This document shows, piece by piece, positions 1-7,753 of a stretch of DNA of 36,069 bases (the first letter of the stretch is position 1; every line of letters begins with the position of its first letter). The stretch covers positions 1-36,069 of the forward strand of contig NVQL02000064.1 in NCBI GenBank assembly GCA_002400495.2, read 5' to 3'. The translations under genes and the position numbers were made by a program. This DNA is from Alphaproteobacteria bacterium. Its GTDB lineage: Bacteria > Pseudomonadota > Alphaproteobacteria > Rhizobiales > OSC116. The notes beneath the pieces are model-generated. The model was given only the letters and a program-made list of their open reading frames with translations. It was not told the origin of the DNA and did not search any database.

Positions 1-99
1 AGTGAAGATGAAATCACCTCAATCCTGCAAATGATTGCTTTGATTGGTGTGCAAACACATATGTTGGCTCTACCTATTCTAAAAGAAGAGCTGGAAAAA
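1..99 (+). repeat. 99-bp perfect inverted repeat, copy 1 (partner 14654-14752)
   Basis: Direct base-by-base comparison shows that positions 1-99 equal the reverse complement of 14654-14752 without a mismatch; the first difference is at position 100. The repeat may extend further left, beyond the window. It lies inside two paralogous CMD genes in opposite orientation, so recombination between the copies would invert the roughly 14.6 kb between them. Confidence 0.95.
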
Positions 100-111
100 G
101 CGGGTTTATAA
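1..111 (+). CDS. CMD-family protein, C-terminal fragment (gene runs off the left edge)
   Basis: This is the last 36 codons and stop of a carboxymuconolactone decarboxylase (CMD) family protein. The visible residues (SEDEITSILQMIALIGVQTH, then MLALPILKEELEKAGL) are the typical final helices of the second CMD domain. They match the C-terminus of the complete CMD protein at 14642-15394 except for the last three residues. The first 99 nt are identical to the reverse complement of 14654-14752, so this is a very recent paralogue or a segment homogenised by gene conversion. Only 7 bp separate its stop codon from the stop codon of the convergent dehydrogenase gene. The function of the family here is unknown; see the other CMD entries. 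Confidence 0.85.
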   Translation, partial: SEDEITSILQMIALIGVQTHMLALPILKEELEKAGL

Positions 112-118
112 CCTCCAA

Positions 119-1087
119 CTACTCCTTGGCAGCGCTCTGATCCAATAATCTCATTGGAGCGCCGTCAAGCCAAGCATGAATGTTTTCAACACATTCTGAA
201 TAGAACATCTCCATACATTCAACCGTCGCATATCCCATATGAGGCGTCAATGTAACATTTGACAAGGTTCTAAATGAATGGTTGCAAGGCAGAGGCTCTT
301 CCTCAAAAACATCAAGAGCGGCACGGATATTTCCGCGTTTCAACGCAATAATCAAGGCAGTCTCATCTACTAATGCACTGCGCGCTGTATTCAACAGCAA
401 GGCTCCCGGTTTCATTAAGGCCAGCTCACGTGCGCCAATCAAGCCTCGGGTCGCCTCTGACATAGTCATATTAAGCGATAAAATATCGGATTTTAAGATC
501 ACCTCATCAAGTGAGGCTGAAATTGCGCCGTGTGCTGCAGCTCGCTCCGGTGTCAACGACTTTGACCACGCCATCACCTTCATATCCATGGCACTAGCTA
601 GCCGAGCCAAACGACTACCAATGTTACCAAGCCCAAGGATTCCCATGACGCGACCACTTAGGCGGCGACCAAGTCCCGTATCAGTCATAAAGCCACCAGA
701 ACGAATTGCAGCGGCACCACGAACTATATTTTTTTCTGCCGCCAGCATGAGACCGAATGCAAACTCAGCCGTTTCTTCTGGATAGTATTGGCCTGACCAG
801 CAGAGCACAATACCGCGCCTATGAATTTCACGTAGATCAACATGCCTCGTCGTAGCCCCAGTCAAAGCAATCATTTGCAATCGTGGCATTTTGTCCAACA
901 TGGATTTATCTATTATTGTACGTTCGCGCATTGGCAATAAAATTGTCGTTTTGGCGAGCGCTCGCATTCCCTCTACTTTACTTAAAGGGGCTTCATGAAA
1001 GACGACCAAACAACGTTTTTTCAACGGGTCCCAATCTACACAGTTACGTGCGACTCCTGCCCAATCGTCCAACACGTCAATTTGCAT
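119..1087 (-). CDS. D-2-hydroxyacid dehydrogenase, NAD(P)-dependent
   Basis: A 322-residue D-isomer-specific 2-hydroxyacid dehydrogenase (PGDH/GyaR-like), interconverting a 2-oxo acid and a D-2-hydroxy acid in the cytoplasm. The Rossmann motif G-L-G-N-I-G is at residues 152-157. The family's catalytic trio is present: Arg236 in LLNTARSALVDE, Glu264 in DVFEEEPL and His283 in TPHMG. The ATG at 1087 was chosen because GGAG sits six bases before it; an upstream in-frame ATG at 1156 has no such site and would add 23 atypical residues. It lies 117 bp downstream of the TRAP permease gene on the same strand, so the two are probably cotranscribed and the enzyme may act on the imported 2-hydroxy or 2-oxo acid. 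The exact substrate cannot be read from sequence. Confidence 0.88.
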   Translation of the reverse strand: MQIDVLDDWAGVARNCVDWDPLKKRCLVVFHEAPLSKVEGMRALAKTTILLPMRERTIIDKSMLDKMPRLQMIALTGATTRHVDLREIHRRGIVLCWSGQYYPEETAEFAFGLMLAAEKNIVRGAAAIRSGGFMTDTGLGRRLSGRVMGILGLGNIGSRLARLASAMDMKVMAWSKSLTPERAAAHGAISASLDEVILKSDILSLNMTMSEATRGLIGARELALMKPGALLLNTARSALVDETALIIALKRGNIRAALDVFEEEPLPCNHSFRTLSNVTLTPHMGYATVECMEMFYSECVENIHAWLDGAPMRLLDQSAAKE

Positions 1088-1204
1088 GATTATCTCCGTT
1101 GTAACTAGTAAGATGCTCAGCTTACCGATCATAATATTGTTGTTTGCAGCAGCCATTGGAATTAATTGGACTGCTGCATTGGGCGTATACTATTTAAAGT
1201 CCAG

Positions 1205-3142
1205 TTACATTGTGGACGGTAGCCAAGTTACCAAAGCTGGGAACATAATCAAAAGTATTATTTTGACGACTGCGGAAGCAAAAAATGGCCAACATCCTCT
1301 ATACACCGTTGAGATTGGAATTTTACTGTCGAGAGCCTGAATAACAAATATATTAATCCCAAACGGTGGTGAAATCATACCAGCTTCAACGCACATGATT
1401 GTCATAATGCCCCACCAAATCGGATCATAACCAAGGGATGTAACCAAAGGCACGAAGATCGGGATAGTAATAACCATCATCGCAAAGGCGTCCATTGCAG
1501 TCCCAAGAATAAGATAGCAGGCAACAAGTGATATGATCACACCCAGTGGCGATAAGCCCATGCCATTTACAAAGTCTACAAAGGCACCTGGGACATTAGA
1601 AATTCCAAAAAAGAATGACAACATCGTAACCCCGAAGATAAGCGAATACATCATCGCCAAGGTCTTCGTGGTATCTGCCATCGTTCCCCAAAAACTGCTC
1701 ATGTTAAGTTTGCCACGTGCTGCAGCGATCAAGAAAGCGCCACTAGCGCCAACGGAACCCGCCTCCAATTCAGTAAAGAAACCAAAATAGATCCCACCAA
1801 GAACAACGCCTAACAGCAGCAACACTGACCATGCGCCTTTTGCAGCGGCGATTAATTCTTTGGTTGGCGTTTTAGGGCCGCTTTCTGCGTGTTTGGGAAA
1901 GAATTTCAACCAGACGAATACAGCTCCCATATAGAGAGCGGTTGCTAACAGGCCAGGCAGTATAGCCCCGACAAAAAGTTGCCCTACCGACTCTTCAGTC
2001 ATAATCGCGTATAGGATGAGCGCAGATGAGGGGGGAATTAACTGCCCCAGGGTGCCACCGGCTGCAATGGATCCCGAAGAAAGCTCAGTGGAATATTTTC
2101 TTTCTCGCATTTCGCCCAATGCTATCTTGCCAATCGACATTTGAGTGGCAATGGACGAGCCGGTTAATGTTCCAAACGCAGCGCAAGCTAAAATGGAAGC
2201 GTAAGCGAGTCCACCCTTGATATGTCCAACCAACGCATACGCAAATCGATATAAGTCAGATCCAATGCCAGCAACAGTTGCGAATGCCCCCATCAACAAA
2301 AACAGAGGTAGAACACTCATACTGTCTTGCAGTATAAAACTGGTAATTTCGGAGCCAACTACACTTAATGAGATCGAATTGCCCATCAAGGTTGCAGTCC
2401 CTACTATCCCAACAATGCCCATTGCGACGCCAATTGGCACTGTCAGAAGAATTAATATCCACATAGCAATGAATGCGACAAGCGCTAGAACCAACGGGCT
2501 TTCCGGAGCAAATACTGTAAAAGGTACCGTAGGAGCATAGCCCACCAACGCCAACAGCATCCAAGCAACCACAATGACAACGACAACCGTGCCAACTGAG
2601 GCCAGATAACCTGACTGTTTAAATGCTACACGCACGCATTCAATTGATTTAGCGACCATCACAATGGCCGCGATCGATAGTGCAATACTCATCGCATAGA
2701 CAAATGGCGCAGTTGGTATATCGGTCATAATTGTAGTCTGGTTTGACCTAGCCATGTTCTGAGCCACGTCCAAAATCCGCCAAGCTACAATTCCAAAAAA
2801 AATCATCGTCATCAAAGATGCAAAGACGGCCATCATCACCCGAACCGATGGTTTAGCATGACTATCGAGTACTCTAATGGTTATTGCAGCACCTACATGT
2901 AGACCATAAGGCAAACAGGTAGCAGCAGCTATCGCGACAAGATAGGAATTAATCTCATTCAAGCCAAAAAGTGAGGATCCGAAAAAATTTCGTAGAACGA
3001 TGTCATAGACGTTGGCAAAAGAAATCAAAAGCACAGCTACAACGGCAACAGACGCTACTCGTCTTGCCGTCCCCTCAACAATATTTGCTAATTTAGATTT
3101 TTCTAGTACCATGTTTTTGGACGCTTCATCTGTGCTATTCAT
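1205..3142 (-). CDS. TRAP transporter fused permease (DctQ-DctM fusion)
   Basis: A 645-residue inner-membrane protein joining the small (DctQ) and large (DctM) TRAP permease subunits. Residues about 25-180 hold the four-helix DctQ part (VYDIVLRNFFGSSLFGLNEI). From about 210 onwards is the DctM part, with many hydrophobic helices and hallmark stretches GTLTGSSIATQMSIGKIALG and GGTLGQLIPPSSALILYAIM. TRAP systems import organic acids using a sodium gradient and need a periplasmic DctP protein. None is adjacent, but three DctP genes lie in this window (10572, 27877, 29131). The start is supported by GAGAGGG seven bases upstream. A sigma70-like promoter and a copy of the shared CGAYTCTCAGGCAAGACC motif lie directly upstream. 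The pairing with particular DctP proteins is inference. Confidence 0.93.
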   Translation of the reverse strand: MNSTDEASKNMVLEKSKLANIVEGTARRVASVAVVAVLLISFANVYDIVLRNFFGSSLFGLNEINSYLVAIAAATCLPYGLHVGAAITIRVLDSHAKPSVRVMMAVFASLMTMIFFGIVAWRILDVAQNMARSNQTTIMTDIPTAPFVYAMSIALSIAAIVMVAKSIECVRVAFKQSGYLASVGTVVVVIVVAWMLLALVGYAPTVPFTVFAPESPLVLALVAFIAMWILILLTVPIGVAMGIVGIVGTATLMGNSISLSVVGSEITSFILQDSMSVLPLFLLMGAFATVAGIGSDLYRFAYALVGHIKGGLAYASILACAAFGTLTGSSIATQMSIGKIALGEMRERKYSTELSSGSIAAGGTLGQLIPPSSALILYAIMTEESVGQLFVGAILPGLLATALYMGAVFVWLKFFPKHAESGPKTPTKELIAAAKGAWSVLLLLGVVLGGIYFGFFTELEAGSVGASGAFLIAAARGKLNMSSFWGTMADTTKTLAMMYSLIFGVTMLSFFFGISNVPGAFVDFVNGMGLSPLGVIISLVACYLILGTAMDAFAMMVITIPIFVPLVTSLGYDPIWWGIMTIMCVEAGMISPPFGINIFVIQALDSKIPISTVYRGCWPFFASAVVKIILLIMFPALVTWLPSTM

Positions 3143-3165
3143 TATTATCCCTCTCGCTTACGCGC

Positions 3166-3194
3166 ATTATATTTAACCTTATTATTTTGAATAA
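3166..3194 (-). promoter_or_regulatory. Predicted promoter of the TRAP permease operon
   Basis: On the minus strand there is a perfect -10 box TATAAT (3171 to 3166) and, 17 bp upstream, a poor -35 box TTATTC (3194 to 3189). A strong -10 with a weak -35 is typical of activator-dependent promoters. The shared 18-bp motif at 3207-3224 lies just upstream of the -35, where an AraC-type activator would bind. Confidence 0.55.
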
Positions 3195-3206
3195 AAACTC
3201 GCAAGC

Positions 3207-3224
3207 GGTCTTGCCTGAGAATCG
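3207..3224 (-). promoter_or_regulatory. Shared operator-like motif, site A (TRAP permease operon)
   Basis: Minus-strand reading CGATTCTCAGGCAAGACC. It matches 14 of 18 positions of the site upstream of the HpaB operon (23394-23411) and is close to those at 14509, 23451 and 29032. It sits about 65 bp upstream of the TRAP start codon and between that gene and the AraC pseudogene. The intact AraC paralogue has a similar motif at the equivalent place (14509). Confidence 0.5.
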
Positions 3225-3315
3225 ATTATGTCTTGAAAATAATTGTCTATCAGCCTACTTCTCTTACGTAAAGAAGCCGTGCGTCCTATCTTCTCAAACA
3301 AAGGAGAAAGAATTC

Positions 3316-3630
3316 ATGGTTCAGGTATTATTTAATTCTGATTATGGAGACACTTCGTCTGCAGCATTCTCAAAGACAGTTGTTGGATCTATCAACAGCA
3401 ACAGAGTTGCACCAAATGAGCGGCTTAGATATTGGCGAAATAAAGTTGACTAACTTAGTGGTCTTGATGCAATCTATGGGACATCAAATATTGTTTGACG
3501 TATAGAGACGCGCCATCTGAGCCTAGATCTACAGTATACGTCATCGGTACGATTGAGTTAATTACTGGGCTCATGCGAGACATCCCCAGAACGCGGCGGA
3601 ATGCTCTGCAAGCTGTCCACGATGGAATGG
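3316..3630 (+). pseudogene. AraC-family regulator remnant (stops plus internal deletion)
   Basis: The first 46 codons (VQVLFNSDYGDTSSAAFSKT onwards) closely match the start of the intact AraC-type regulator at 13393-14418 (AQILFNSVCGDASSAAFSKT). The frame then hits a TAA, where the paralogue has Asp-Glu, and a further TGA in the TSN(I/F)V region. Homology jumps from the paralogue's RHLGLCTIHG region to its SNIELLSGLMRGILGTRRNA region, so roughly 110 codons are deleted. It ends at the paralogue's DGMAE, leaving no DNA-binding domain. The upstream sequence is also homologous, including GGAGAAAGAATT before the ATG and the motif at 3207-3224. It is a dead copy of a regulator whose functional version lies 10 kb away. 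Confidence 0.88.
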
Positions 3631-3647
3631 GGACAATTAAAATAGAA

Positions 3648-4250
3648 TCAGTGTCTCAAAGCTTTCATTATAGATTTTCGGCCTAAAAGCCGATTGTGAT
3701 AATTTTGTAAATTAGATGCTAACTTTAAATCAAGTCGAACAGCCCAGTTTAATATATAGAATGCCGCTGCATCAGCCACTGAAAATTCATTAAACAAATA
3801 AACATTATCCCCTAACATCTCACTCAAAATTTTCAATGATGCCTCCAAAGTTTTGAACCCAAAATCTTTAATTTCTATTTGGCCTGTATTGGTTTTTACA
3901 AATTTATGTGGCATAAATATCATTGTAAAGCCCCTCATATGGATAGTGCCGACTAAATAATCCAGGCACTCTAAAACCTTAATTTCTTCCATTAAGGTAT
4001 GAGGCAATAAATTGCTATTTTTAAAGCTGCGACCTAACCACATAGCGATGGCTTGAAATTCAGTAAGTACAGTTCCATTGTCAAGTAGTAGTGCTGGAAC
4101 CTTGCCCTTAGGGTTCGATGATAAGTATTTATCCTTATATTGATCCCCAGCTTTCAAATCAACTATCTCAACTTCAAATTCTATTGACAATTCTTCAAGA
4201 ATTATCAATATCCCTAGCGAACATGTGCCTCTGCAGTGAAATAATTTCAT
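3648..4250 (-). CDS. Glutathione S-transferase family protein (bacterial beta-like)
   Basis: A 200-residue cytoplasmic GST-fold protein. The N-terminal thioredoxin-like domain begins MKLFHCRGTCSLGILIILEE, which has the Cys-containing first-helix start seen in bacterial beta-class GSTs. It continues to NPKGKVPALLLDNGTVLTEF, holding the conserved cis-Pro (VPAL) and the glutathione-gamma-glutamyl site region (LTEFQAI). An all-helical C-terminal domain follows with the N-capping Asp motif (FSVADAAAFYI). AGGAAA precedes the ATG. The gene is visibly more AT-rich than its neighbours and stands alone, so separate acquisition is plausible. Its end meets the AraC pseudogene. GSTs can act as ring-cleavage-product isomerases, but this one lacks the Ser-type active site expected of maleylpyruvate isomerases, so I assign no substrate. 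Confidence 0.82.
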   Translation of the reverse strand: MKLFHCRGTCSLGILIILEELSIEFEVEIVDLKAGDQYKDKYLSSNPKGKVPALLLDNGTVLTEFQAIAMWLGRSFKNSNLLPHTLMEEIKVLECLDYLVGTIHMRGFTMIFMPHKFVKTNTGQIEIKDFGFKTLEASLKILSEMLGDNVYLFNEFSVADAAAFYILNWAVRLDLKLASNLQNYHNRLLGRKSIMKALRH

Positions 4251-4573
4251 TATATTTTCCTATTGTAAAAATAATTGAGATGGCCTCCCCTCCCCTAAAT
4301 TTTCGTAGAATTTCAAATTAAAATCAAACACAACTCTGAATACATTCTTACACAGACTATTCTATAATGCGACGCAACATTCTAAAGCTAGGCCTACTCT
4401 TCTCGTATATGAGCTTTTTTCGAAAGAAGAAACTTTACAAATTTAGATAAAAATAATATTCTTGATTATGTTATTCATCCAAAGTATTGACAAACCAATA
4501 GCTCACAAGATACATGTTTGATTAATTATGTATTTTTTTGCTTCATAAATCGCAAATATCATCTCCTTAATCA
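4251..4573. other. AT-rich gene-free interval
   Basis: About 320 bp upstream of the GST gene and downstream of the flavin reductase gene (both minus strand). It must hold the GST promoter, but no box convincing enough to name was found. No RNA gene, clear terminator or repeat was seen. Confidence 0.5.
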
Positions 4574-5074
4574 TTATGCATCGAGCAGCTTACCGATACT
4601 GCAATAACTCGCCTCATGGTAAAGTAGCGGGTTCCCTTCTGCGAACTTTAACCCTTCTATTAATCCTACAAAAACATAATGACTGCCGTGTTCACTTTGA
4701 GAAACCAAACGGCACTCAAAATTAACTAAAGCATTCTCAAGGAACGGTTGACCTAGCACCTCAGAGGCGCTCCAATTACCACAATTAAAACGCGCTTCAG
4801 GCTCCAAACCCGGAAGCGCACATTGTGTCGCCACATCGATTTGAGCTATGCCTACTAAGTTCACCGCAAACGCCTTGGCTTCAATAATCACCGCAGCTGA
4901 GCGTGCCATTTTATGTACACAAATCAATAGTTGTGGCGGTTCCGCCGAAAGCGATGTTACTGCCGTAGCCGTCATCGCAATCCGCGTATCACCCATCTGC
5001 GCCGAGATCACCGCAACTTGAGCTGGTAAAGCACGCATTGCACGTTTAAATCCATCGGTATCAATCCCACTCAT
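4574..5074 (-). CDS. Flavin reductase (HpaC-like), partner of a two-component monooxygenase
   Basis: A 166-residue protein of the flavin reductase-like (HpaC/FMN-binding split-barrel) family, which uses NAD(P)H to supply free reduced FAD or FMN to an oxygenase. Characteristic segments are TATAVTSLSAEPPQLLICVH (flavin phosphate and isoalloxazine contact region), AVNLVG and HYVFVGLIEGL. The start at 5074 forms an ATGA overlap with the stop of the aldehyde dehydrogenase gene; an in-frame ATG 24 bases upstream lies inside that gene. It is the last gene of a five-gene operon. The only recognisable reduced-flavin-dependent oxygenase here is the HpaB-type protein at 21814-23331, which lacks an adjacent reductase, so the two probably work together across 17 kb. 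That pairing is inference. Confidence 0.87.
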   Translation of the reverse strand: MSGIDTDGFKRAMRALPAQVAVISAQMGDTRIAMTATAVTSLSAEPPQLLICVHKMARSAAVIIEAKAFAVNLVGIAQIDVATQCALPGLEPEARFNCGNWSASEVLGQPFLENALVNFECRLVSQSEHGSHYVFVGLIEGLKFAEGNPLLYHEASYCSIGKLLDA

Positions 5075-6462
5075 GCGATGCCCTCTAACCCAATACAAAC
5101 ATATTTCAGTTCTAAAAAATCTTCGATTCCATGATGGCTACCCTCACGGCCTAATCCGCTTTCCTTCACACCACCAAAAGGTGCCACTTCTGTTGAAATA
5201 AGACCTTCGTTCAAACCAACGATTCCATATTCCAGCGCTTCAATCACGCGAAATGCTCGCGATAAATCGCGCGTATATGCATAGGCAGCCAGCCCAAACT
5301 CAGTATCATTCGCCATAGCAATTGCCTCCGCCTCGGTTTCAAATCGAAATAGCGGTGCAATTGGACCAAAAGTTTCTTCCCTAGCTACAATTGCGGAAAC
5401 TGGCACATCACGAATCACCGTCGGTGAATAGAAATGCCCGGGGCCATCAATCGGTGTGCCACCCAATATAGTTACACCACCTTTTGCCAATGCATCGGTA
5501 ACATGTTCATGGGCTTTTGCAACACCAGCCGCGCCAATCAACGGGCCGATTTCAGTCCCATCTTTGGCTCCATCACCAACTTTCAGCTTAGCCACAGCCG
5601 TTGTGAATTTTTCTGCAAATTCATCATATACGCCTGCCTGAACAAGAATGCGGTTAGCGCAAACACATGTTTGACCCGCATTGCGGAACTTCGCTACAAT
5701 TGCGCCTTCTACTGCAAGGTCGAGATTAGCATCATCAAATACAATAAACGGAGCGTTTCCTCCTAGCTCAAGCGAAAGCTTTTTTACTGTTCCAGCGCTC
5801 GCTTTCATCAACAATTTACCGACAGCTGTAGATCCAGTAAATGTCAGCTTTTTTACGATTGGGCTATCGGTCATAACCTTACCAATCACACTCGAACTTG
5901 TTCCAGTGATCACACTAAAACAATCCTGTGGCACGCCAGCTTCGTATGCTAGCTCTGCTAGCCTCAATGCGGTTAATGGAGTTTCTTTTGCAGGTTTTAG
6001 AACCACTGTACAACCCGCAGCCAGTGCGGGTGCAACCTTTCGCGTGATCATCGCCAACGGAAAGTTCCAAGGTGTTATAGCAGCTACAACACCAATTGGC
6101 TGACGTAGAACCATTAAGCGTTGACCTGATTTAGTCGCTGGGATTGTCTCGCCGTACACCCGCTTCGCCTCTTCTGCAAACCACTCGATAAACGCAGCGC
6201 CATATGCCACCTCACCTGCCGCCTCCGCAAGCGGTTTACCCGCTTCCGCCGTCACAAGCGCAGCAATTTCATTCGTATGCGAGCACACCAAATCAAACCA
6301 ACGTCGTAATACTTGTGAGCGGTCTTTTGCAGTCCGCGCAGTCCAAGCAGGCATAGCCGCTTCCGCGGCCTCAATCGCTGTTTCTGTTTCAGATGCTCCC
6401 ATATCGGGCACTCGCGAAATTTCGGCACCAGTGGCCGGGTTAAAAATAGCAAAATCTTTCAT
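5071..6462 (-). CDS. NAD(P)-dependent succinate-semialdehyde dehydrogenase-type aldehyde dehydrogenase
   Basis: A 463-residue aldehyde dehydrogenase of the GabD-like group, oxidising a semialdehyde to the acid. The cofactor and catalytic elements are complete: Asn133 in TPWNFP, the general base Glu232 in LELGGNAP and the nucleophile Cys266 in NAGQTCVCANR. The double-Cys TCVCANR signature is that of succinate-semialdehyde dehydrogenases. CCGGAG lies six bases before the ATG. It starts 3 bp after the crotonase stop and overlaps the flavin reductase by ATGA, showing translational coupling. In context it probably converts a chain-end aldehyde released by ring or C-C cleavage, such as succinate semialdehyde, into a TCA-cycle acid. 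The substrate assignment is by family only. Confidence 0.92.
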   Translation of the reverse strand: MKDFAIFNPATGAEISRVPDMGASETETAIEAAEAAMPAWTARTAKDRSQVLRRWFDLVCSHTNEIAALVTAEAGKPLAEAAGEVAYGAAFIEWFAEEAKRVYGETIPATKSGQRLMVLRQPIGVVAAITPWNFPLAMITRKVAPALAAGCTVVLKPAKETPLTALRLAELAYEAGVPQDCFSVITGTSSSVIGKVMTDSPIVKKLTFTGSTAVGKLLMKASAGTVKKLSLELGGNAPFIVFDDANLDLAVEGAIVAKFRNAGQTCVCANRILVQAGVYDEFAEKFTTAVAKLKVGDGAKDGTEIGPLIGAAGVAKAHEHVTDALAKGGVTILGGTPIDGPGHFYSPTVIRDVPVSAIVAREETFGPIAPLFRFETEAEAIAMANDTEFGLAAYAYTRDLSRAFRVIEALEYGIVGLNEGLISTEVAPFGGVKESGLGREGSHHGIEDFLELKYVCIGLEGIA

Positions 6463-6465
6463 AAT

Positions 6466-7230
6466 CTACTCCGGTGCCTTCTCGCGGCCAAGGTTGGCCA
6501 TTGCTTCCATTGTGAGTGTGTAACCAAGATGCTCGTGTACCTTTTTACGGAATTCAAGTGTCATGATCTGCCTCGTATTACGCAAATGCATATCGTTATG
6601 ACGCGCCAACTCACGTGCCCATTCCCAGGCTCTCGCCATCACTTGATCCTTAGGCAAAATTTCATTAATTAAGCCCATATCTTTGGCTTCGTGTGCTGTT
6701 AATTTCTGTGAAGTCATCAAAAAATACCGCGCACGGTTGAACCCCATCAGCATCGGATAAATCAAATTCACACCATCTCCGGGCACCAAGCCGCTTTCAA
6801 AATGTCCTGCGTCTTCAATTACAGTGGTATCTGATGCCAAGACAATGTCTGATAATAAAGGAATTTCCGAATGCCTAATACACGGTCCGTTAAACGCCGT
6901 AATCATTGGCGCCTGAATTTCCAACAAGTTAGCCAATAATTGCCGGCCATCAAAAACAATTCGATCCATATCGGCTACTGGACGAGCATAGCGAGTCGCC
7001 GCAGGCGGTCGTGGTCCAGAAAATTCATCACCGGTCCCAGTTAGAATGATTACTCTGTTCTCACGGTCCATAGCAATGTCGTGAAATGCATGCGGCCATT
7101 CTTCATGCGGTAACGCTCCCCATCGTAGCGGGCCGTCATCAGTATGTACCGTTAGTAACAAGATACCTTGTTCATCTCGTTCCATCTTCATTGTTTTATA
7201 ACTGTCTTTATAATCGTCAAACTTACGCAT
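6466..7230 (-). CDS. 6-oxocamphor hydrolase-like crotonase (predicted beta-diketone C-C hydrolase)
   Basis: A 254-residue crotonase-superfamily protein that resembles Rhodococcus 6-oxocamphor hydrolase (257 residues) far more than ordinary enoyl-CoA hydratases. Shared blocks recalled from that protein include FHDIAMDRENRVIILTGTG, HSEIPLLSDIVLAS, HFESGLVPGDG and NRARYFLMT. The hydrolase's catalytic residues His122, His145 and Asp154 correspond to His120, His143 and Asp152 here, with a constant offset of two. Such enzymes cleave non-thioester cyclic beta-diketones by a retro-Claisen reaction, giving a keto acid. The ATG at 7230 has AAGGAG seven bases upstream and overlaps the NTF2-like gene by 8 bp; a longer frame start (7347) would add 39 unlikely residues. 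It lies between SDR and dehydrogenase genes, which fits alcohol to ketone to ring-opened acid chemistry. Family and catalytic residues are well supported; the substrate is unknown. Confidence 0.85.
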   Translation of the reverse strand: MRKFDDYKDSYKTMKMERDEQGILLLTVHTDDGPLRWGALPHEEWPHAFHDIAMDRENRVIILTGTGDEFSGPRPPAATRYARPVADMDRIVFDGRQLLANLLEIQAPMITAFNGPCIRHSEIPLLSDIVLASDTTVIEDAGHFESGLVPGDGVNLIYPMLMGFNRARYFLMTSQKLTAHEAKDMGLINEILPKDQVMARAWEWARELARHNDMHLRNTRQIMTLEFRKKVHEHLGYTLTMEAMANLGREKAPE

Positions 7231-7753
7231 TTTTTTCTCCTTCATCAGTTCCCGGCGCACGGCCAGTATAAATATCCATGCCAATCCAAAGTCTCGCAAA
7301 ATACCACAAGCCATCTGCATTGTAGACCAACTCAGCTGTGTAAACACAGCTCACCGCAAGTCGAATGCCGTCAGAATCTGCAGATGTTACAATTCCATAC
7401 GCGCGGGCTTCAGCTCGACTATCTTCCGACATCGATATCTCCAGATTAGAAATCGCATGGCGACGTTGATCGCTCTGTGTACTAGTTACAAATTTGAAAT
7501 TCTTCATAATTGCCGCACGCCCTACATGGCGCTCAAATACAGGCCCCGCGATTGACACTTCTAATATGCCATCTTCAGCAAAAACATCTCCCATCGCCGG
7601 AATATCAATTTCATCATGCGCCATACCATAGCGGGCAAAAACTTCACTAATCGCAATCCAGTGTTGCATACTATCAGCGGTTATCTGTTGGCGATGCGGC
7701 AAAGTGAAAAGACCAGCGGTACTAGCCCATCCTTGTTTCGGTGTTCCTGTCAT
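7223..7753 (-). CDS. NTF2-like (SnoaL-type) domain protein
   Basis: A 176-residue protein with the cone-shaped NTF2/SnoaL-like fold pattern. An N-terminal helix pair (MQHWIAISEVFARYGMAHDE) is followed by DVFAEDGILEVSIAGPVFER, a G-R-A-A-I helix and a beta-rich C-terminal half (RRHAISNLEISM, SCVYTAELVYNADGLWYFAR). Members include polyketide cyclases, ketosteroid isomerases and dehydratases, plus many of unknown activity. The Asp in MAHDEID is placed where catalytic Asp residues occur in some members. Its ATG overlaps the SDR stop as TAATG and its own stop overlaps the crotonase start, so its product is coupled to both. In a pathway with cyclic ketones it could isomerise or dehydrate an intermediate; this is speculative. 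Confidence 0.78.
   Translation of the reverse strand: MTGTPKQGWASTAGLFTLPHRQQITADSMQHWIAISEVFARYGMAHDEIDIPAMGDVFAEDGILEVSIAGPVFERHVGRAAIMKNFKFVTSTQSDQRRHAISNLEISMSEDSRAEARAYGIVTSADSDGIRLAVSCVYTAELVYNADGLWYFARLWIGMDIYTGRAPGTDEGEKNA

Noticed and set aside
1086-2564. Open frames antisense to the TRAP permease and other genes
   Set aside because: They follow the complement of well-supported coding sequence and have no family features or ribosome sites.
3648-4250. GST as maleylpyruvate isomerase for a gentisate pathway
   Set aside because: The N-terminus has the Cys-type CRGTCSLG rather than the Ser-rich zeta-class active site, and the gene is not in an operon with the cupin or FAH genes.
6466-7347. 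Longer N-terminus for the crotonase-type protein
   Set aside because: The extra 39 residues overlap the NTF2-like gene deeply and have no family resemblance; the ATG at 7230 has a good ribosome site and gives the family's length.
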